64,000 bases of DNA from Ferruginivarius sediminum (GCF_003344765.1 NZ_QPMH01000012.1:1-64000); one strand, 5' to 3'. Shown: positions 44,304 to 54,264, counted from the first letter of the stretch. Numbers and translations: made by a program. Notes: generated by a model not told the origin, from the letters alone.

Positions 44304-46400
44304 ATGCGGACGAAGGTATCGAAATTGCTCGGCGGTGGGACGATTAGAGGTCGCGTCCTTGCCGGAATGGTTGGTCTTGTGGCGCTGGCCCTGGCTGCGG
44401 CCATGATCCCGACGATCTTGATGTCGAACTGGCAGGCAAACCAGAGCGCACAAGGTGTTTCGAACGAGCTGTCTAAACGCTTTGGCAAGGTTGTCGCGGA
44501 GAAGCTTGAAGACGGAATGAAGGTTTCAAGGAGCGTTCGCGATTTCCTGCTGGAACTGCGCGAAAACGGCAAAGCTGATCGCGACTTGGCCAACGATCTG
44601 TTGAAGAGACGTTTGAAGGCGCACCCTGACCTTCTTGCCGTTTGGGTGGGATTCGAGCCCGACGCCTTTGACGGGAAGGACAGCGTGTATGCCGGTACAA
44701 AAGGGCACGATGAATCGGGGCGGTTTGTTCCTTATTGGTACCGCTCAGGCGGCGACGTTCACCTTGAGCCTCTGATCGGCTACGAGAATGCTGGTGAGGG
44801 GGATTTCTATCAGCTCCCTAAGAAACGGCGGCAGGAAGTCATCATCGAGCCGTATATGTATGCGGCTGGGGGCGAGGAAATCCTTATCACCTCGATTACT
44901 GCCCCAATCATTGTGGACGGCGAGTTTATCGGTGTTGCCGGGATCGATGTCGCGATGACGGGTCTTCAGGAGCAGCTTTCCGGTATTCGTCCCTATGGCA
45001 CCGGATTCGGGACGCTTGTGAGCCACGAAGGCAAAATCGTGACCTATCCGGACCCCAGCTATGTAAACAAGGACTTGGCGGAAGTCGGATTCGGCGAGGA
45101 GGTTAGGACAGCCGTCTCCGACGGTAATGAACTTATCCAGACCAATGCATTTGGCCGGAATGGTGATGGGGTAATGCGCGTTGTTGCCCCTGTCAAAATT
45201 GGTAAAACCGGGACACCGTGGGCGTTCGTGGTCACCATTCCGCACGAACAGGTGTTCGCCTCCGCCAATCGGTTGACGCGAAACGCGCTGGCTATCGCGG
45301 GTGGGGCAGTCCTCGTAGCCGTTCTTCTTGCGTGGTTCCTTGGCAACGGCATAAGTCGGCCCATTGTCCGGATGACCCAGGCCATGCGCCGTCTTGCCGA
45401 TGGCGATAACACAATCGATGTGCCGGCTCTCGACCGCCAGGACGAAACTGGTCAGATGGCCCAGGCTGTCGAAGTATTCAAACAGAACGCCATTGAGGCC
45501 GAGCGGCTCAAAAAAGAGCAGGAGGAAGCAGAGGGGAGGGCCGAGGAGGAAAAACGCCGGGCCCTTCGCGCGCTTGCAGACAGTTTCGAGGCGGAGATTG
45601 GCAATGTCGTCAAGACGGTGAGCGCGACGGCGACCGAACTCGATAGCACGGCCCGTCAGATGAATAGCGTCGCTACGCAGACCTCTGAGCGGGCAGGCGC
45701 AGTCTCGACTGCGGCCGGACAAGCTTCCAGCAACGTCCAGACTGTCGCGTCGGCGGCCGAAGAGCTCTCTAAATCCATAAGCGAGATCGGATCCCAGGTG
45801 ACCCGGTCAAGCGAGCTTGCAAAATCGGCGGTCGATGAAGCGGAGAAAGCCAATGTTCAGATATCCGGCCTTGCCGAAGCAACGGACAAGATTGGCGAAG
45901 TCGTGAACCTTATAGAGGATATTGCGGAGCAGACGAATCTCCTCGCCCTGAACGCGACAATAGAGGCCGCGCGGGCCGGCGATGCCGGCAAGGGCTTTGC
46001 CGTGGTGGCGCAGGAGGTCAAATCGTTGGCGGACCAGACCTCCAAGGCAACCGGTGACATCTCGGGTCGAATCGCTCACGTTCAGCAGGAGACGAAGGGA
46101 GCGGTTGCAGCCATCGACAACATTGTCCAACGGATCCGGACGATTGACGAAACCGCTTCGGCAGTGGCCTCGGCGGTCGAAGAGCAGGATGCCGCTACGA
46201 ACGAAATCTCCCGAAATGTTCAGGATGCGGCGACCGGCACACAGGAAGTGACCAGCAACATCGAGGCGGTCAGCGAGGCGGCTCAGGAAACTGGTAGCGC
46301 GTCAAACCAGGTGACCTCTGCGGTTGGCGAGCTATCGCAACAATCCGAGCACCTGTCCCAGCAAATCGGCGACTTCCTACATAAGGTGCGTCAAGGCTAA
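44304..46400 (+). CDS. Methyl-accepting chemotaxis protein with periplasmic double-Cache domain
   Basis: 698 residues. TM1 at about 17-40 ([23 protein letters not shown]), then a ~280-residue periplasmic domain with the Cache motifs [20 protein letters not shown] and [24 protein letters not shown]2 is at about 326-350 ([24 protein letters not shown]), followed by HAMP ([17 protein letters not shown]), and the cytoplasmic signalling tip is [42 protein letters not shown]. It would sense a small ligand (amino acids or organic acids are common for this domain) and control CheA. No che genes are nearby. Confidence 0.94.
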   Translation: MRTKVSKLLGGGTIRGRVLAGMVGLVALALAAAMIPTILMSNWQANQSAQGVSNELSKRFGKVVAEKLEDGMKVSRSVRDFLLELRENGKADRDLANDLLKRRLKAHPDLLAVWVGFEPDAFDGKDSVYAGTKGHDESGRFVPYWYRSGGDVHLEPLIGYENAGEGDFYQLPKKRRQEVIIEPYMYAAGGEEILITSITAPIIVDGEFIGVAGIDVAMTGLQEQLSGIRPYGTGFGTLVSHEGKIVTYPDPSYVNKDLAEVGFGEEVRTAVSDGNELIQTNAFGRNGDGVMRVVAPVKIGKTGTPWAFVVTIPHEQVFASANRLTRNALAIAGGAVLVAVLLAWFLGNGISRPIVRMTQAMRRLADGDNTIDVPALDRQDETGQMAQAVEVFKQNAIEAERLKKEQEEAEGRAEEEKRRALRALADSFEAEIGNVVKTVSATATELDSTARQMNSVATQTSERAGAVSTAAGQASSNVQTVASAAEELSKSISEIGSQVTRSSELAKSAVDEAEKANVQISGLAEATDKIGEVVNLIEDIAEQTNLLALNATIEAARAGDAGKGFAVVAQEVKSLADQTSKATGDISGRIAHVQQETKGAVAAIDNIVQRIRTIDETASAVASAVEEQDAATNEISRNVQDAATGTQEVTSNIEAVSEAAQETGSASNQVTSAVGELSQQSEHLSQQIGDFLHKVRQG

Positions 46401-46429
46401 CTGCGTCGCACATCAATGGCTTCGTTAGG

Positions 46430-46463
46430 GCGCCGTCCAAATGATTGGGCGGCGCTCGCTTAT
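46430..46463. terminator. Hairpin terminator between convergent genes
   Basis: GCGCCGTCC (46430-46438) pairs with GGGCGGCGC (46447-46455), nine pairs with one wobble, around an AAATGATT loop, and is followed by TCGCTTATTC. It lies between the chemoreceptor and rhomboid stop codons. Confidence 0.55.
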
Positions 46464-46515
46464 TCGCCACGCGTTACAGTCGGCATCCGGAAGGCCAAAG
46501 CGAATCGGGCGATGT

Positions 46516-47277
46516 TTACGTCCGTCCCCACGGCCCCCCGGCGGTGTCGCCGGGCCGGCGGCGTTTCAGGCGGATTCCCTTTGGATAGCTGCTGCCACCA
46601 CCGCCGCCCAGCGGAATGGTCTTGTGCCGGAACGGGATGATAAGGATGCACCCGGCCGCGAAGCCGCCAATGTGCGCCCACCAGGCGACGCCGCCGCCAC
46701 TCCCCGTCAGTGCCGAAAAGACCTGGAACCCGATCCAGAAGCCGAGCAGCAGCCACGCAGGTAGTGTAATCGGGATAATAAAGACGAGGATCGTGACCCA
46801 CGCCTTCGGGTGCAGCATCAGGTAGGCGCCCAGCACGCCCGAGATCGCACCGCTGGCGCCCACCATCGGCTGGGTCGCGGTGGGTGCGACAAGCACGTGG
46901 GCCATCGATGCCGCGACGCCGCACAGCAGGTAGAACGCGACGAAACGGCGATGGCCCATCGAGTCCTCGATGTTGTCGCCGAAGATGCCGAGGAACAGCA
47001 TATTGCCAACCAGGTGCATCAGCCCGCCGTGCAGGAACATGGCGGTGAACAGCGTCGCCCAGGCCGGAATCGCATCGAGTGCCGGCGGCAATTCCTTCAG
47101 TCCTAGCAGGACTGACGGGATCAGACCGAAGCTGAAGGTGACGAAGCGCGCGAAATCGCGCCCGCCGGCAAGCTCTAGCAGGAACAGCGCCACGCAGACG
47201 ATAATGATCGTCCACGTGACGTAGGGTCGTTCGATCAATATCCGCGGGTTATCGTCGCGGAGGGGGATGAAGGGCAT
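46516..47277 (-). CDS. Rhomboid family intramembrane serine protease
   Basis: About 253 residues from MPFIPLRDDNP at 47277. Six or so membrane helices. The HGGLMHLVGNMLFLGIFGDNIEDSMG segment, catalytic serine motif GASGAISGVLGAY (GxSG) and the histidine in WWAHIGGFAAGCIL are all present, so the Ser-His dyad looks intact. It cleaves transmembrane proteins in the inner membrane. The substrate is not known. Confidence 0.93.
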   Translation of the reverse strand: MPFIPLRDDNPRILIERPYVTWTIIIVCVALFLLELAGGRDFARFVTFSFGLIPSVLLGLKELPPALDAIPAWATLFTAMFLHGGLMHLVGNMLFLGIFGDNIEDSMGHRRFVAFYLLCGVAASMAHVLVAPTATQPMVGASGAISGVLGAYLMLHPKAWVTILVFIIPITLPAWLLLGFWIGFQVFSALTGSGGGVAWWAHIGGFAAGCILIIPFRHKTIPLGGGGGSSYPKGIRLKRRRPGDTAGGPWGRT

Positions 47278-47347
47278 AGGCGGTCCTCTACCGCGTTTGG
47301 TGTCACCGCCATATGGGTGCAACCCCGGTACTTGGCGACCTGGCCGG

Positions 47348-47773
47348 TCAGGGCGCGTCGGATACGTCGGACGTGCGGTCGCGAGGCCATTCGGGCAGAT
47401 AGGGGTCTAGGTGCAGCCACGGCAGGCGGCTGGAGGTCCAGACGTGATACTGGGCAGGCACGTTCGCGGCGTCGTCCAGTGTCGCGACGGTTATACCTAT
47501 ACGATCCGTCGCACTCACATTGCGAAAAGTGATCTGGCAGCCGCAGTTGGGGCAGAAGCCACGCTCATGGGTTTCGGACGAACGCCACGTCTTCAGCGTT
47601 CCGCGGCTTAGCGTCATGTGTTTCGGTGACACCGTGAACCAGCTTATGGCGACAGCGCCGCTGGCACGCTGGCACATCCTGCAGTGGCAATGCATGACGT
47701 TGTGTATGGGCGCGGTGATCCGGTAACGGATGCCGCCGCAAAGGCAGCCGCCTTCATGAGTCGCCGTGCTCAT
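47348..47773 (-). CDS. GFA/CENP-V family zinc protein
   Basis: 141 residues from MSTATHEGG, overlapping the exonuclease gene by 4 bases. Zinc ligands: GGCLCGGIRYRIT, HCHCRMCQRASGA and FCPNCGCQITF, the glutathione-dependent formaldehyde-activating enzyme fold (DUF636). Whether it acts on S-hydroxymethylglutathione is uncertain, since most family members have unproven function. Confidence 0.87.
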   Translation of the reverse strand: MSTATHEGGCLCGGIRYRITAPIHNVMHCHCRMCQRASGAVAISWFTVSPKHMTLSRGTLKTWRSSETHERGFCPNCGCQITFRNVSATDRIGITVATLDDAANVPAQYHVWTSSRLPWLHLDPYLPEWPRDRTSDVSDAP

Positions 47774-48540
47774 GCCGTCAGCTCGCAAACGACGGGGGTG
47801 TGGTCCGAGGGCCTGTCCCAGCCGCGCGGTGTGGTGTCGATCTCGCAGCTTTGCAGCCGGTCCGCCGCCTGCGGGGAGAGAAGAAGATGATCGATGCGCA
47901 GGCCGTCGTCATTGCGGAAGGCCGCGCCATAGTCCCAGTAGCTGTAGACGTGCTTCTCGCCATGCAGGGCACGCCATGCTTCGGTCAGCCCCAGATAGGT
48001 GAGAGCGCGGAAGCGCTTGCGCGTGTCGAGCCGGCACAGCGCGTCGTCGGCGAAACCCTCGGGGTCGTAGACGTCGTCGTCCGTCGGCGCGCAGTTGTAG
48101 TCGCCGCCGAACACGACGGGCCGTTCCTGCTTGAGAAGACCGGTGGCATGCGCGCGGAGGCGGTCCATCCAGTCCAGCTTGTAGGGGTATTTGGGACCAT
48201 CCACTGGGTTCCCGTTCGGCAGGTAGATCGACGCCACGCGAATGCCGGCGGTTTCGGCCTCCACATATCGCGCCCGCTCGTCCGATTCGTCGCCAGGCAG
48301 GGTGGTGCGCACGTCCGAAATCTCATGGCGGGAAAGAATGGCGACGCCGTTATAGCTCTTCTGGCCGACAACCACCGACTTATAGCCGGCAGCCTCAACC
48401 TCCATCCGCGGAAAGGAGTCCTCGGTGCATTTCAACTCCTGCAGCAGAATGACGTCGGGCTCCGCTATCTTCGCCCACTCGACGAGATGTCCGACGCGTT
48501 GCTTGATGGAGTTCACGTTCCAGGTGGCGATCCTAGGCAT
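47770..48540 (-). CDS. xth: Exodeoxyribonuclease III
   Basis: 256 residues from MPRIATWNVNSIKQRVGHL at 48540. AP-endonuclease/exonuclease fold with DVILLQELKCTEDSFP (metal-binding Glu), VVFGGDYNCAPTDDDVYDP (Asp/Asn) and RIDHLLLSPQ...DHTPVV (catalytic Asp-His). Acts in base excision repair by cutting at abasic sites and removing 3' blocking groups. In many relatives the gene lies next to erpA; here the two are 10 kb apart. Confidence 0.94.
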   Translation of the reverse strand: MPRIATWNVNSIKQRVGHLVEWAKIAEPDVILLQELKCTEDSFPRMEVEAAGYKSVVVGQKSYNGVAILSRHEISDVRTTLPGDESDERARYVEAETAGIRVASIYLPNGNPVDGPKYPYKLDWMDRLRAHATGLLKQERPVVFGGDYNCAPTDDDVYDPEGFADDALCRLDTRKRFRALTYLGLTEAWRALHGEKHVYSYWDYGAAFRNDDGLRIDHLLLSPQAADRLQSCEIDTTPRGWDRPSDHTPVVCELTA

Positions 48541-48732
48541 CGCTGGCCTCTGAATTCGTCGACCGTGAGATGAAGTGCTAACAGCATGCGAATCCGCAGC
48601 TCTCACTCGCTCTCCATAACCTAGCCAGACCCTTCGCGAAAGGAGTTCACGATAAGGACCGACAAGGCAGGTGCACCACAGGTTCAACCCAATGCACGCG
48701 AGATTCGGCTTCCCGTGCCCTACGCGTGCCTA

Positions 48733-50505
48733 CTATACGGCGTGTGCCTGCGCCCGCGCCGGCGAGGCGCTGTCGGCGCGAGCGGTCGCCTCGGGATCGA
48801 GGGTGCGCATCGCCTCGTACTGCGAGAGGAACACCTGTCCGGTCAGACCGTCCAGGAAGCGGGAGCGCTTCAAGCGGTCCATCACCGGTCCCTTTACCTC
48901 GGACATATGGAACGTCACGCCGGCGGACGAAAGCCGCTCGACGATGGCTTCCAGGCTTTCCAGGGCGCTGGCGTCGATCAGGTTCACGGCCGGGCACATC
49001 AGGACGACGTGCTTCAGTTCCGGCCGCTCGGCGACCATGTCGTAGATATTGTCTTCCAGGAACCGGGCGCTGGCGAAGTAAAGGCTTTCGTCCACACGCA
49101 GCGTCAGGACGGTATCGCTCGTCGTGACCTCGTGGCGCAGGATGTTCCGGAAATGCTCGGTCCCGGGAACCTGGCCGACCACAGCCATGTGAGGCCGGCT
49201 GGTGCGCCAAAGGTACAACGCCACCGACAGGCCGACACCCGCCGCCACACCCGCCTCGACGCCAACCGTCAGCACAACAAGGATGGTGGCGGCCATCGCG
49301 GCGAAGTCGCTCTTGGAATAATCGAAGGTGCGCTTCAGGGCTTTCAGATCCACAAGCGACAGCACCGCCACGATGATCGTGGCCGCCAGGGTCGCCTTCG
49401 GCAGGTAGAAGAACAGCGGTGTCAGGAACAGCGCCGTCAGCGCGATGCCAACCGCTGTGAAGACGCCCGCCATCGGGGTCTCCGCGCCGGCATCGAAGTT
49501 CACGACCGAGCGGGCGAAGCCACCGGTCACCGCATAGCCGCCGGAGAATGCGGCTGCCAGGTTGGCCGCGCCAAGGCCGATCAGTTCGTTGTTGGCCTCC
49601 ACCCGCTGGCGCTTCTTGGCGGCCAGCGTCTGCGCCACCGACATCGATTCGACAAAGCCGATAACGCTGATCAGGAGCGCCGCGGGCGCCAGGGTCGCGA
49701 AAAGGTCGAGGTCCATCGGCGGCGCGCTGACCGGCGGCAGGCCCTGGGGAATGGTGCCGACGATATCGACGCCGCTCTGGCCCAGGTTCAGGAGTGAGAC
49801 CAACGAGGTCGTCACGATTACCGCCGCGACCGGGCCGGCCTTGGTGAGAACCCCGGCCAGTTGTGCCGGAATGCCCAGCCGAAGCAGGAGCGGCTTCAGC
49901 CGGCTACGCACCCAGAACAGGAACGCTGTCGCCGCCGCGCCGATTCCGAGCGTCCAGAGGTTGGTTTCGTCGATGTGCCGGGCCAGGGATCCGACGATGG
50001 AGAACAGCGAGTGCCCGTGCGCCTCCACGCCCAGGATATGCTTGAGCTGGCTGGAAGCGATCAGAATTCCCGAGGCGGTGATGAATCCGGACACCACGGG
50101 ATGGCTCAGCAAGTTCGCGAGGAACCCGAGCCGGGCGACGCCCATCGCGATCAGCATGCCCCCCGAGAGCAGCGCCAGGGCGATCGCCGCGCCCAGGTAT
50201 TCGGGCGAACCGGGCTCGGCCACCTTGGAGACGGCGGCCGCCGTCATCAGTGAGACCACTGCCACCGGCCCGACCGCCAGCGCCCGGCTTGTGCCGAAGA
50301 CGGCATAGGCCACCAGCGGCAGGATGCTGGCGTAGAGCCCGACCTGGGGCGGCAGGCCCGCCAGTAATGCGTAGGCCAGGCTTTGCGGGATCAGCATGAT
50401 GGTGACGATGATCGCCGCCACCAGATCCGCGGAGAACTCCGGCCCGCGATACCGGCTGAGCCAGGTGATGGCGGGCACGGCGCTGCTAAGGGCGGGAAGT
50501 CGCAT
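48733..50505 (-). CDS. SulP family anion transporter with STAS domain
   Basis: 590 residues. A 10-12 helix SulP membrane part (about 20-430, including PQSLAYALLAGLPPQVGLYASILPLVAYAVFGTSRALAVGPVAVVSLMT) and a cytosolic STAS domain (about 445-565, with TLRVDESLYFASARFLEDNI and NLIDASALESLEAIVERL). Family members carry sulfate, bicarbonate or other anions. As the last gene after the sulfide-oxidising enzymes, 33 bases after the SQR fusion, it may move sulfite or sulfate. Confidence 0.92.
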   Translation of the reverse strand: MRLPALSSAVPAITWLSRYRGPEFSADLVAAIIVTIMLIPQSLAYALLAGLPPQVGLYASILPLVAYAVFGTSRALAVGPVAVVSLMTAAAVSKVAEPGSPEYLGAAIALALLSGGMLIAMGVARLGFLANLLSHPVVSGFITASGILIASSQLKHILGVEAHGHSLFSIVGSLARHIDETNLWTLGIGAAATAFLFWVRSRLKPLLLRLGIPAQLAGVLTKAGPVAAVIVTTSLVSLLNLGQSGVDIVGTIPQGLPPVSAPPMDLDLFATLAPAALLISVIGFVESMSVAQTLAAKKRQRVEANNELIGLGAANLAAAFSGGYAVTGGFARSVVNFDAGAETPMAGVFTAVGIALTALFLTPLFFYLPKATLAATIIVAVLSLVDLKALKRTFDYSKSDFAAMAATILVVLTVGVEAGVAAGVGLSVALYLWRTSRPHMAVVGQVPGTEHFRNILRHEVTTSDTVLTLRVDESLYFASARFLEDNIYDMVAERPELKHVVLMCPAVNLIDASALESLEAIVERLSSAGVTFHMSEVKGPVMDRLKRSRFLDGLTGQVFLSQYEAMRTLDPEATARADSASPARAQAHAV

Positions 50506-50538
50506 TTACGGGCTCACGCGGCTGGGAGGGGCAGAGGT

Positions 50539-52287
50539 TCAGGATGCCTTGGCCCTGGCCTTCGGGGCACTGAAGTCGCAGGCCTCCGGCGCCTCGTGCG
50601 CGGCCGGGGCGTGCGGCAGAAGCTCGGGCTTGGCCAGCCATTCGCGACCCTTCAGCATCAGGTCCCAGTAGATCCAGGGGAGCATCTTCTCCTTCAGGAA
50701 CCAGTTGATGCGCCGGGGCTTCGTCGGGTCCCACGGGAAGGTCGGCAACAGCTTGCCGCCGTAGCCGAACTCCGCCAGTACGATCTTGCCGCGCTCCACG
50801 GTCAGGGGGCAGGACCCATAGCCGTCGTAGATGGCGCGCGGCGCCTCGCCGTCGAGCACCGAGATCGCGTTCATCGCGGCCACCGGGGCCTGCTTTCGCA
50901 CCGCCGCCGCCGTTTTCGCGTTGGGAGCCGAGCTGGCGTCGCCGATGCCGAAGACATTGCTGTAGCGGCTGTGCTGAAGCGTTTCCGGGCTGACCTCGAC
51001 CCAGCCATTGGCGTCGGCCAGCGGGCTATTGCGTATGAAGGCGGGCGCGCGCTGTGGCGGGCAGACGTGCAGCATGTCGAAGTCCTTCTCGACGGTTTCG
51101 CTGCTGCCGTCCGGCTTCGTGACCTTGAACCACGCCTTGCGCGCCGGGCCATCGACCGCCGCGAGGTCGCTCTGGAAGTTGAGGTCGATGCCGTAGCGTT
51201 CGACATAGGTCATCAGGGCGGGCACGAATTCCTTCACGCCGAACAGCACCCCGCCGGCGGTGTGGAATTCCACGTCGATGTCGCCCAGAACCTTGCGTTT
51301 CTCCCAGTCGCAGCACGAGAGATAGGCCGCCTTCTGCGGCGCGCCGGCGCACTTGATAGGCATCGGCGGCTGGGTAAAGATCGCCCGTCCGCTGCGCATC
51401 GACTGCACCAGATCCCAGGTGTAGGGCGCCATCTCGAACATGTAGTTGGACGTCACGCCATTGCGGCCGAGCGTCTCCTGCAGACCCTCGATGCCCTGCC
51501 AGTTCAACTCGATCCCTGGCGAGACGATGAGCGTGCGGTAGGCCAGGTGCTCGCCATCTTCCAGGACGACGCGATTGCGCTCCGGCTCGAAGCTGGCGAC
51601 GGCAGCCTTCACCCACTTGACCTGCTTCGGCATGGCCGAGGCCATCGGGCGTTCGGTGTCGCCGCGCTTGAACACGCCGCCGCCGACGAGCGTCCATCCC
51701 GGCTGGTAATAATGCGATTCCCGTGGCTCCACGACCGCGATGGAGGCGTCCGGCCGGCGGCCCAAAAGGCTCGAAGCGGCCGCGATACCGCCGGAGCCGC
51801 CGCCGACGATGACGACGTCGTAGCTGGCCGCCGGCGTGATGACGGTTTCGCGGATCAGCGCATCCGTGCGCGCCCGCGTTTCCAGCCGCGAACGCAGGGC
51901 CTCCAGATCGTATCCGGCCTCGGCCGTGGTGCGGAGAATGGCGTTGGGGTCGAGGTGATAGGCTTCCGAAAGCGCCCAGAGCGTGGTCGAGCGCGTGCCC
52001 GTGCGGCAGAACGCCAGCACCGGGCCGTTCAACTCGCCAAGGGCATCGGCGAAGGCGCCGACGTCCTCGTCGCCGACTCTGCCCGAGACGACCGGAATAT
52101 GCCGGTACGCCAGCCCCTGCCGCTCCGCGGCCGCGCGCAAGGCCTCGCTGCCCGGTTGGTCGTCGGATTCGCCATCGGGACGGTTATTGACGATGGCCCG
52201 GAAACCCTGGGCGGCCAGGATTCCCATGTCGGCCTCGTTGATCTGTGGCGAGACCGATAGGAAGGGAGTGAGTTTGGCGACCTTCAT
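50539..52287 (-). CDS. Fusion of a DUF442-type phosphatase-like domain with a sulfide:quinone oxidoreductase
   Basis: 582 residues from the ATG at 52287 with GGAGAGG upstream. Residues 1-110 form a DUF442 (beta-lactamase-hydrolase-like, TIGR01244) domain with a Cx5R signature, CRTGTRS (C94, R99). From about 155 comes a flavoprotein: VVIVGGGSGGIAAASSLL, YYQPGWTLVGGG, PPMPIKCAGAPQKAAYLSC (type II SQR motif with the cysteine) and VFGIGDASSAPNAKTAAAV. SQR oxidises sulfide with quinone, forming persulfide on glutathione or sulfite. The fused domain may handle persulfide or a sulfur transfer. Located with a persulfide dioxygenase-like gene. Confidence 0.9.
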   Translation of the reverse strand: MKVAKLTPFLSVSPQINEADMGILAAQGFRAIVNNRPDGESDDQPGSEALRAAAERQGLAYRHIPVVSGRVGDEDVGAFADALGELNGPVLAFCRTGTRSTTLWALSEAYHLDPNAILRTTAEAGYDLEALRSRLETRARTDALIRETVITPAASYDVVIVGGGSGGIAAASSLLGRRPDASIAVVEPRESHYYQPGWTLVGGGVFKRGDTERPMASAMPKQVKWVKAAVASFEPERNRVVLEDGEHLAYRTLIVSPGIELNWQGIEGLQETLGRNGVTSNYMFEMAPYTWDLVQSMRSGRAIFTQPPMPIKCAGAPQKAAYLSCCDWEKRKVLGDIDVEFHTAGGVLFGVKEFVPALMTYVERYGIDLNFQSDLAAVDGPARKAWFKVTKPDGSSETVEKDFDMLHVCPPQRAPAFIRNSPLADANGWVEVSPETLQHSRYSNVFGIGDASSAPNAKTAAAVRKQAPVAAMNAISVLDGEAPRAIYDGYGSCPLTVERGKIVLAEFGYGGKLLPTFPWDPTKPRRINWFLKEKMLPWIYWDLMLKGREWLAKPELLPHAPAAHEAPEACDFSAPKARAKAS

Positions 52288-52419
52288 GGAGCCTCTCCAG
52301 ATGGCAATGCTTGAGCGCCGCACCGCAACAGCACGGCACGCCTGACCCCTGCCGGCATAGCCGGCGGAGTGCGAAACACGCGGGATGACGGCGCCGGGTG
52401 TCCTGGCGCCGCAGACTGG

Positions 52420-53301
52420 TTACAGCGTGTCGACGGGGATCTTCAGATAGACGGTCCCGTTATCCTCCGCCGGCGGCATCTTGCCCGCGCGCATGTTCAC
52501 CTGCACGGACGGCAGGATCAGGCGCGGCATGCCCAGCGTCGCATCGCGGCCGGTGCGCATGCGCACGAAGTCCTCCTCGCTGACGCCCTCGTGGACGTGG
52601 ACGTTATTCCGCTTTTCCTCGCCGATTGTGGTTTCCCACTTGTACTCATCGCGCCCCTCGGCCTTGTAGTCGTGGCACATGAACAGCCGAGTCTCGTCCG
52701 GCAGCGCGAAGATTTTCTGGATCGAGCGGAAGAGCTGTCGCGCGTCCCCGCCGGGGAAATCGCAGCGCGCGGTGCCGAAATCTGGCATGAACAGCGTATC
52801 CCCAACGAAGGCCGCGTCGCCGATCACGTAGGTCAGGCACGCCGGCGTGTGGCCGGGGGTGTGCATCACACGGCAGGAGATGCTGCCCAACTTGAAAGTG
52901 TCGCCGTCCTTGAACAGCCGGTCGAACTGGCTGCCGTCGCGCTGGAACTCGGTGCCGGCGTTGAAGATCTTGCCGAAGACCTCCTGCACGGTCCTGATGT
53001 GCTCGCCAATGGCCAGGTTTCCGCCGAGCTGCTCCTTCAGATAGGGCGCGGCGGAAAGGTGGTCGGCGTGAACATGGGTTTCGAGCACCCATTCCGGCTG
53101 AAGCTCGTGCTCGCGGACATGGGCGATCATGCGATCCGCCGACTCACGGTTCGTGCGGCCGGCCGCCGGGTCGTAGTCGAGCACGGAGTCGACAAGGGCG
53201 CATTTCCGGGTTTCCGGGTCGGTAACCACATAGCTGACGGTGTTCGTCGCCTCGTCGAAGAAAGCGGTCACCTCGGGTTTCACGATGACATCGGCGCTCA
53301 T
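52420..53301 (-). CDS. blh: MBL-fold persulfide dioxygenase (Blh/ETHE1-like)
   Basis: 293 residues, ATG at 53301 with GGAGG upstream. The metal motif THVHADHLSAAPYL (about 67-80) and HTPGHTPACLTYVIGD are ETHE1-like. The C-terminal part NVHVHEGVSEEDFVRMRTGRDATLGMPRLILPSVQVNMRAG is characteristic of the Blh (BigR-linked) subgroup. It oxidises glutathione persulfide to sulfite, following SQR. First gene of the leftward operon, 132 bases before the SQR fusion. Confidence 0.92.
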   Translation of the reverse strand: MSADVIVKPEVTAFFDEATNTVSYVVTDPETRKCALVDSVLDYDPAAGRTNRESADRMIAHVREHELQPEWVLETHVHADHLSAAPYLKEQLGGNLAIGEHIRTVQEVFGKIFNAGTEFQRDGSQFDRLFKDGDTFKLGSISCRVMHTPGHTPACLTYVIGDAAFVGDTLFMPDFGTARCDFPGGDARQLFRSIQKIFALPDETRLFMCHDYKAEGRDEYKWETTIGEEKRNNVHVHEGVSEEDFVRMRTGRDATLGMPRLILPSVQVNMRAGKMPPAEDNGTVYLKIPVDTL

Positions 53302-53429
53302 GATGACAACCTCCGCGCGGTGGTTTCGCGTATCCGGTTCGCCTCGACAGGCGGGCCGGGGCGTTCGGGGGTCCGCAAGCCGGCCTTTCAGCAAGGGCTG
53401 GACGATTGCGGATTCATGCTTTAAAATTA

Positions 53430-53458
53430 TTGCAATTATAAAAATCGAATATTAGCAA
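53430..53458. promoter_or_regulatory. Candidate operator, AT-rich inverted element between blh and the peroxiredoxin gene
   Basis: TTGCAATTAT...AATATTAGCAA forms a partly symmetric element (TTGC/GCAA ends with AT-rich arms) in a sharply AT-rich stretch of the divergent region. ArsR-type BigR/SqrR regulators bind AT-rich palindromes upstream of their sulfide genes, so this is a reasonable candidate site. Confidence 0.35.
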
Positions 53459-53513
53459 CGAGTCAATCCCGATTCTGCATCAAAGTGTCGGGCGGATCGA
53501 GAAGGGAATGGAC

Positions 53514-54209
53514 ATGAGCGAGCACCAAGATGCGTGGGATGCATCCGGGCCGGAAGCGCAACCGGGCCTGCCGCGGATAGGTGAGCCTGCGCCGCACTTT
53601 GCCGCCCGCACGACGCATGGGCCGCGAACGCTGGAGGATTACCGCGGCGAGTGGCTGATCCTGTTCTCTCACCCAGCCGATTTCACGCCGGTGTGCACCA
53701 GCGAGTTCGTCGCACTGGAGCGTGCCCGTCCCGATTTCGAGGCGCGGGGCTGCAAGCTGCTCGCCCTGTCGGCCGACAGCGTTTTTTCGCATCTTGCCTG
53801 GATCCGTAGCATCCGCGAAGCATTCGCAGTCAGTGTCGGCTTTCCCATCGTCGAGGATATGTCGATGGGCATTGCGCGCGCCTACGGCATGGTGCATCCG
53901 CGCGCAGGGGACACCTCAACCATCAGGGCCGTATTCTTCATCGACCCCCACGGAATCGTCCGTGCAATTACCTATTACCCGATGACTGTCGGCCGATCGA
54001 TTCCGGAGATGCTGCGCTGCCTCGCCGCTTTGCAGACTGCCGAGAAGGGCGGGGTGTCCGTTCCGGCGGATTGGCAACTTGGCGACGACGTCCTGGCCCC
54101 GCCACCAGTTTCCGCGGACGAGATGGACAGGCTTGCCGAGGCGCCAGGAAACCGGGACTGGTATTTTCGCACCGTGCGGATGCGGAACGGGGAGATCAAG
54201 GGGACTTGA
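53514..54209 (+). CDS. Peroxiredoxin (AhpC/TSA, Prx6-like)
   Basis: 231 residues from the ATG at 53514, where GAGAAGGG has good spacing; an ATG at 53508 is also possible. The peroxidatic cysteine lies in PADFTPVCTSEFVALE (PxxxTxxC), and TIRAVFFIDPHGIVRAITYYP and the C-terminal NRDWYFRTVRM are Prx6-type. No resolving cysteine is seen at the usual C-terminal place, so it is probably a 1-Cys enzyme. It lies with the sulfide genes and an ArsR regulator. Confidence 0.9.
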   Translation: MSEHQDAWDASGPEAQPGLPRIGEPAPHFAARTTHGPRTLEDYRGEWLILFSHPADFTPVCTSEFVALERARPDFEARGCKLLALSADSVFSHLAWIRSIREAFAVSVGFPIVEDMSMGIARAYGMVHPRAGDTSTIRAVFFIDPHGIVRAITYYPMTVGRSIPEMLRCLAALQTAEKGGVSVPADWQLGDDVLAPPPVSADEMDRLAEAPGNRDWYFRTVRMRNGEIKGT

Positions 54210-54235
54210 CGAACCCGCGGGCGTGCGCCGAAGGT

Positions 54236-54264
54236 AATTGGCAAAATATACGATTGCAGCAATT
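54236..54264. promoter_or_regulatory. Candidate operator in front of the ArsR gene
   Basis: AATTG (54236-54240) and CAATT (54260-54264) frame an AT-rich core with GCAAAATATACGATTGC between. It lies 16 bases before the ArsR start codon and resembles the AT-rich element at 53430-53458, which would fit autoregulation and control of both divergent units. Confidence 0.35.

Noticed and set aside
50383..52260. A 625-codon rightward open frame opposite the SQR fusion and part of SulP
   Set aside because: It is antisense to clearly coding genes with intact motifs. Long open frames on the opposite strand are expected at this GC content, and its protein shows no domain or plausible start.
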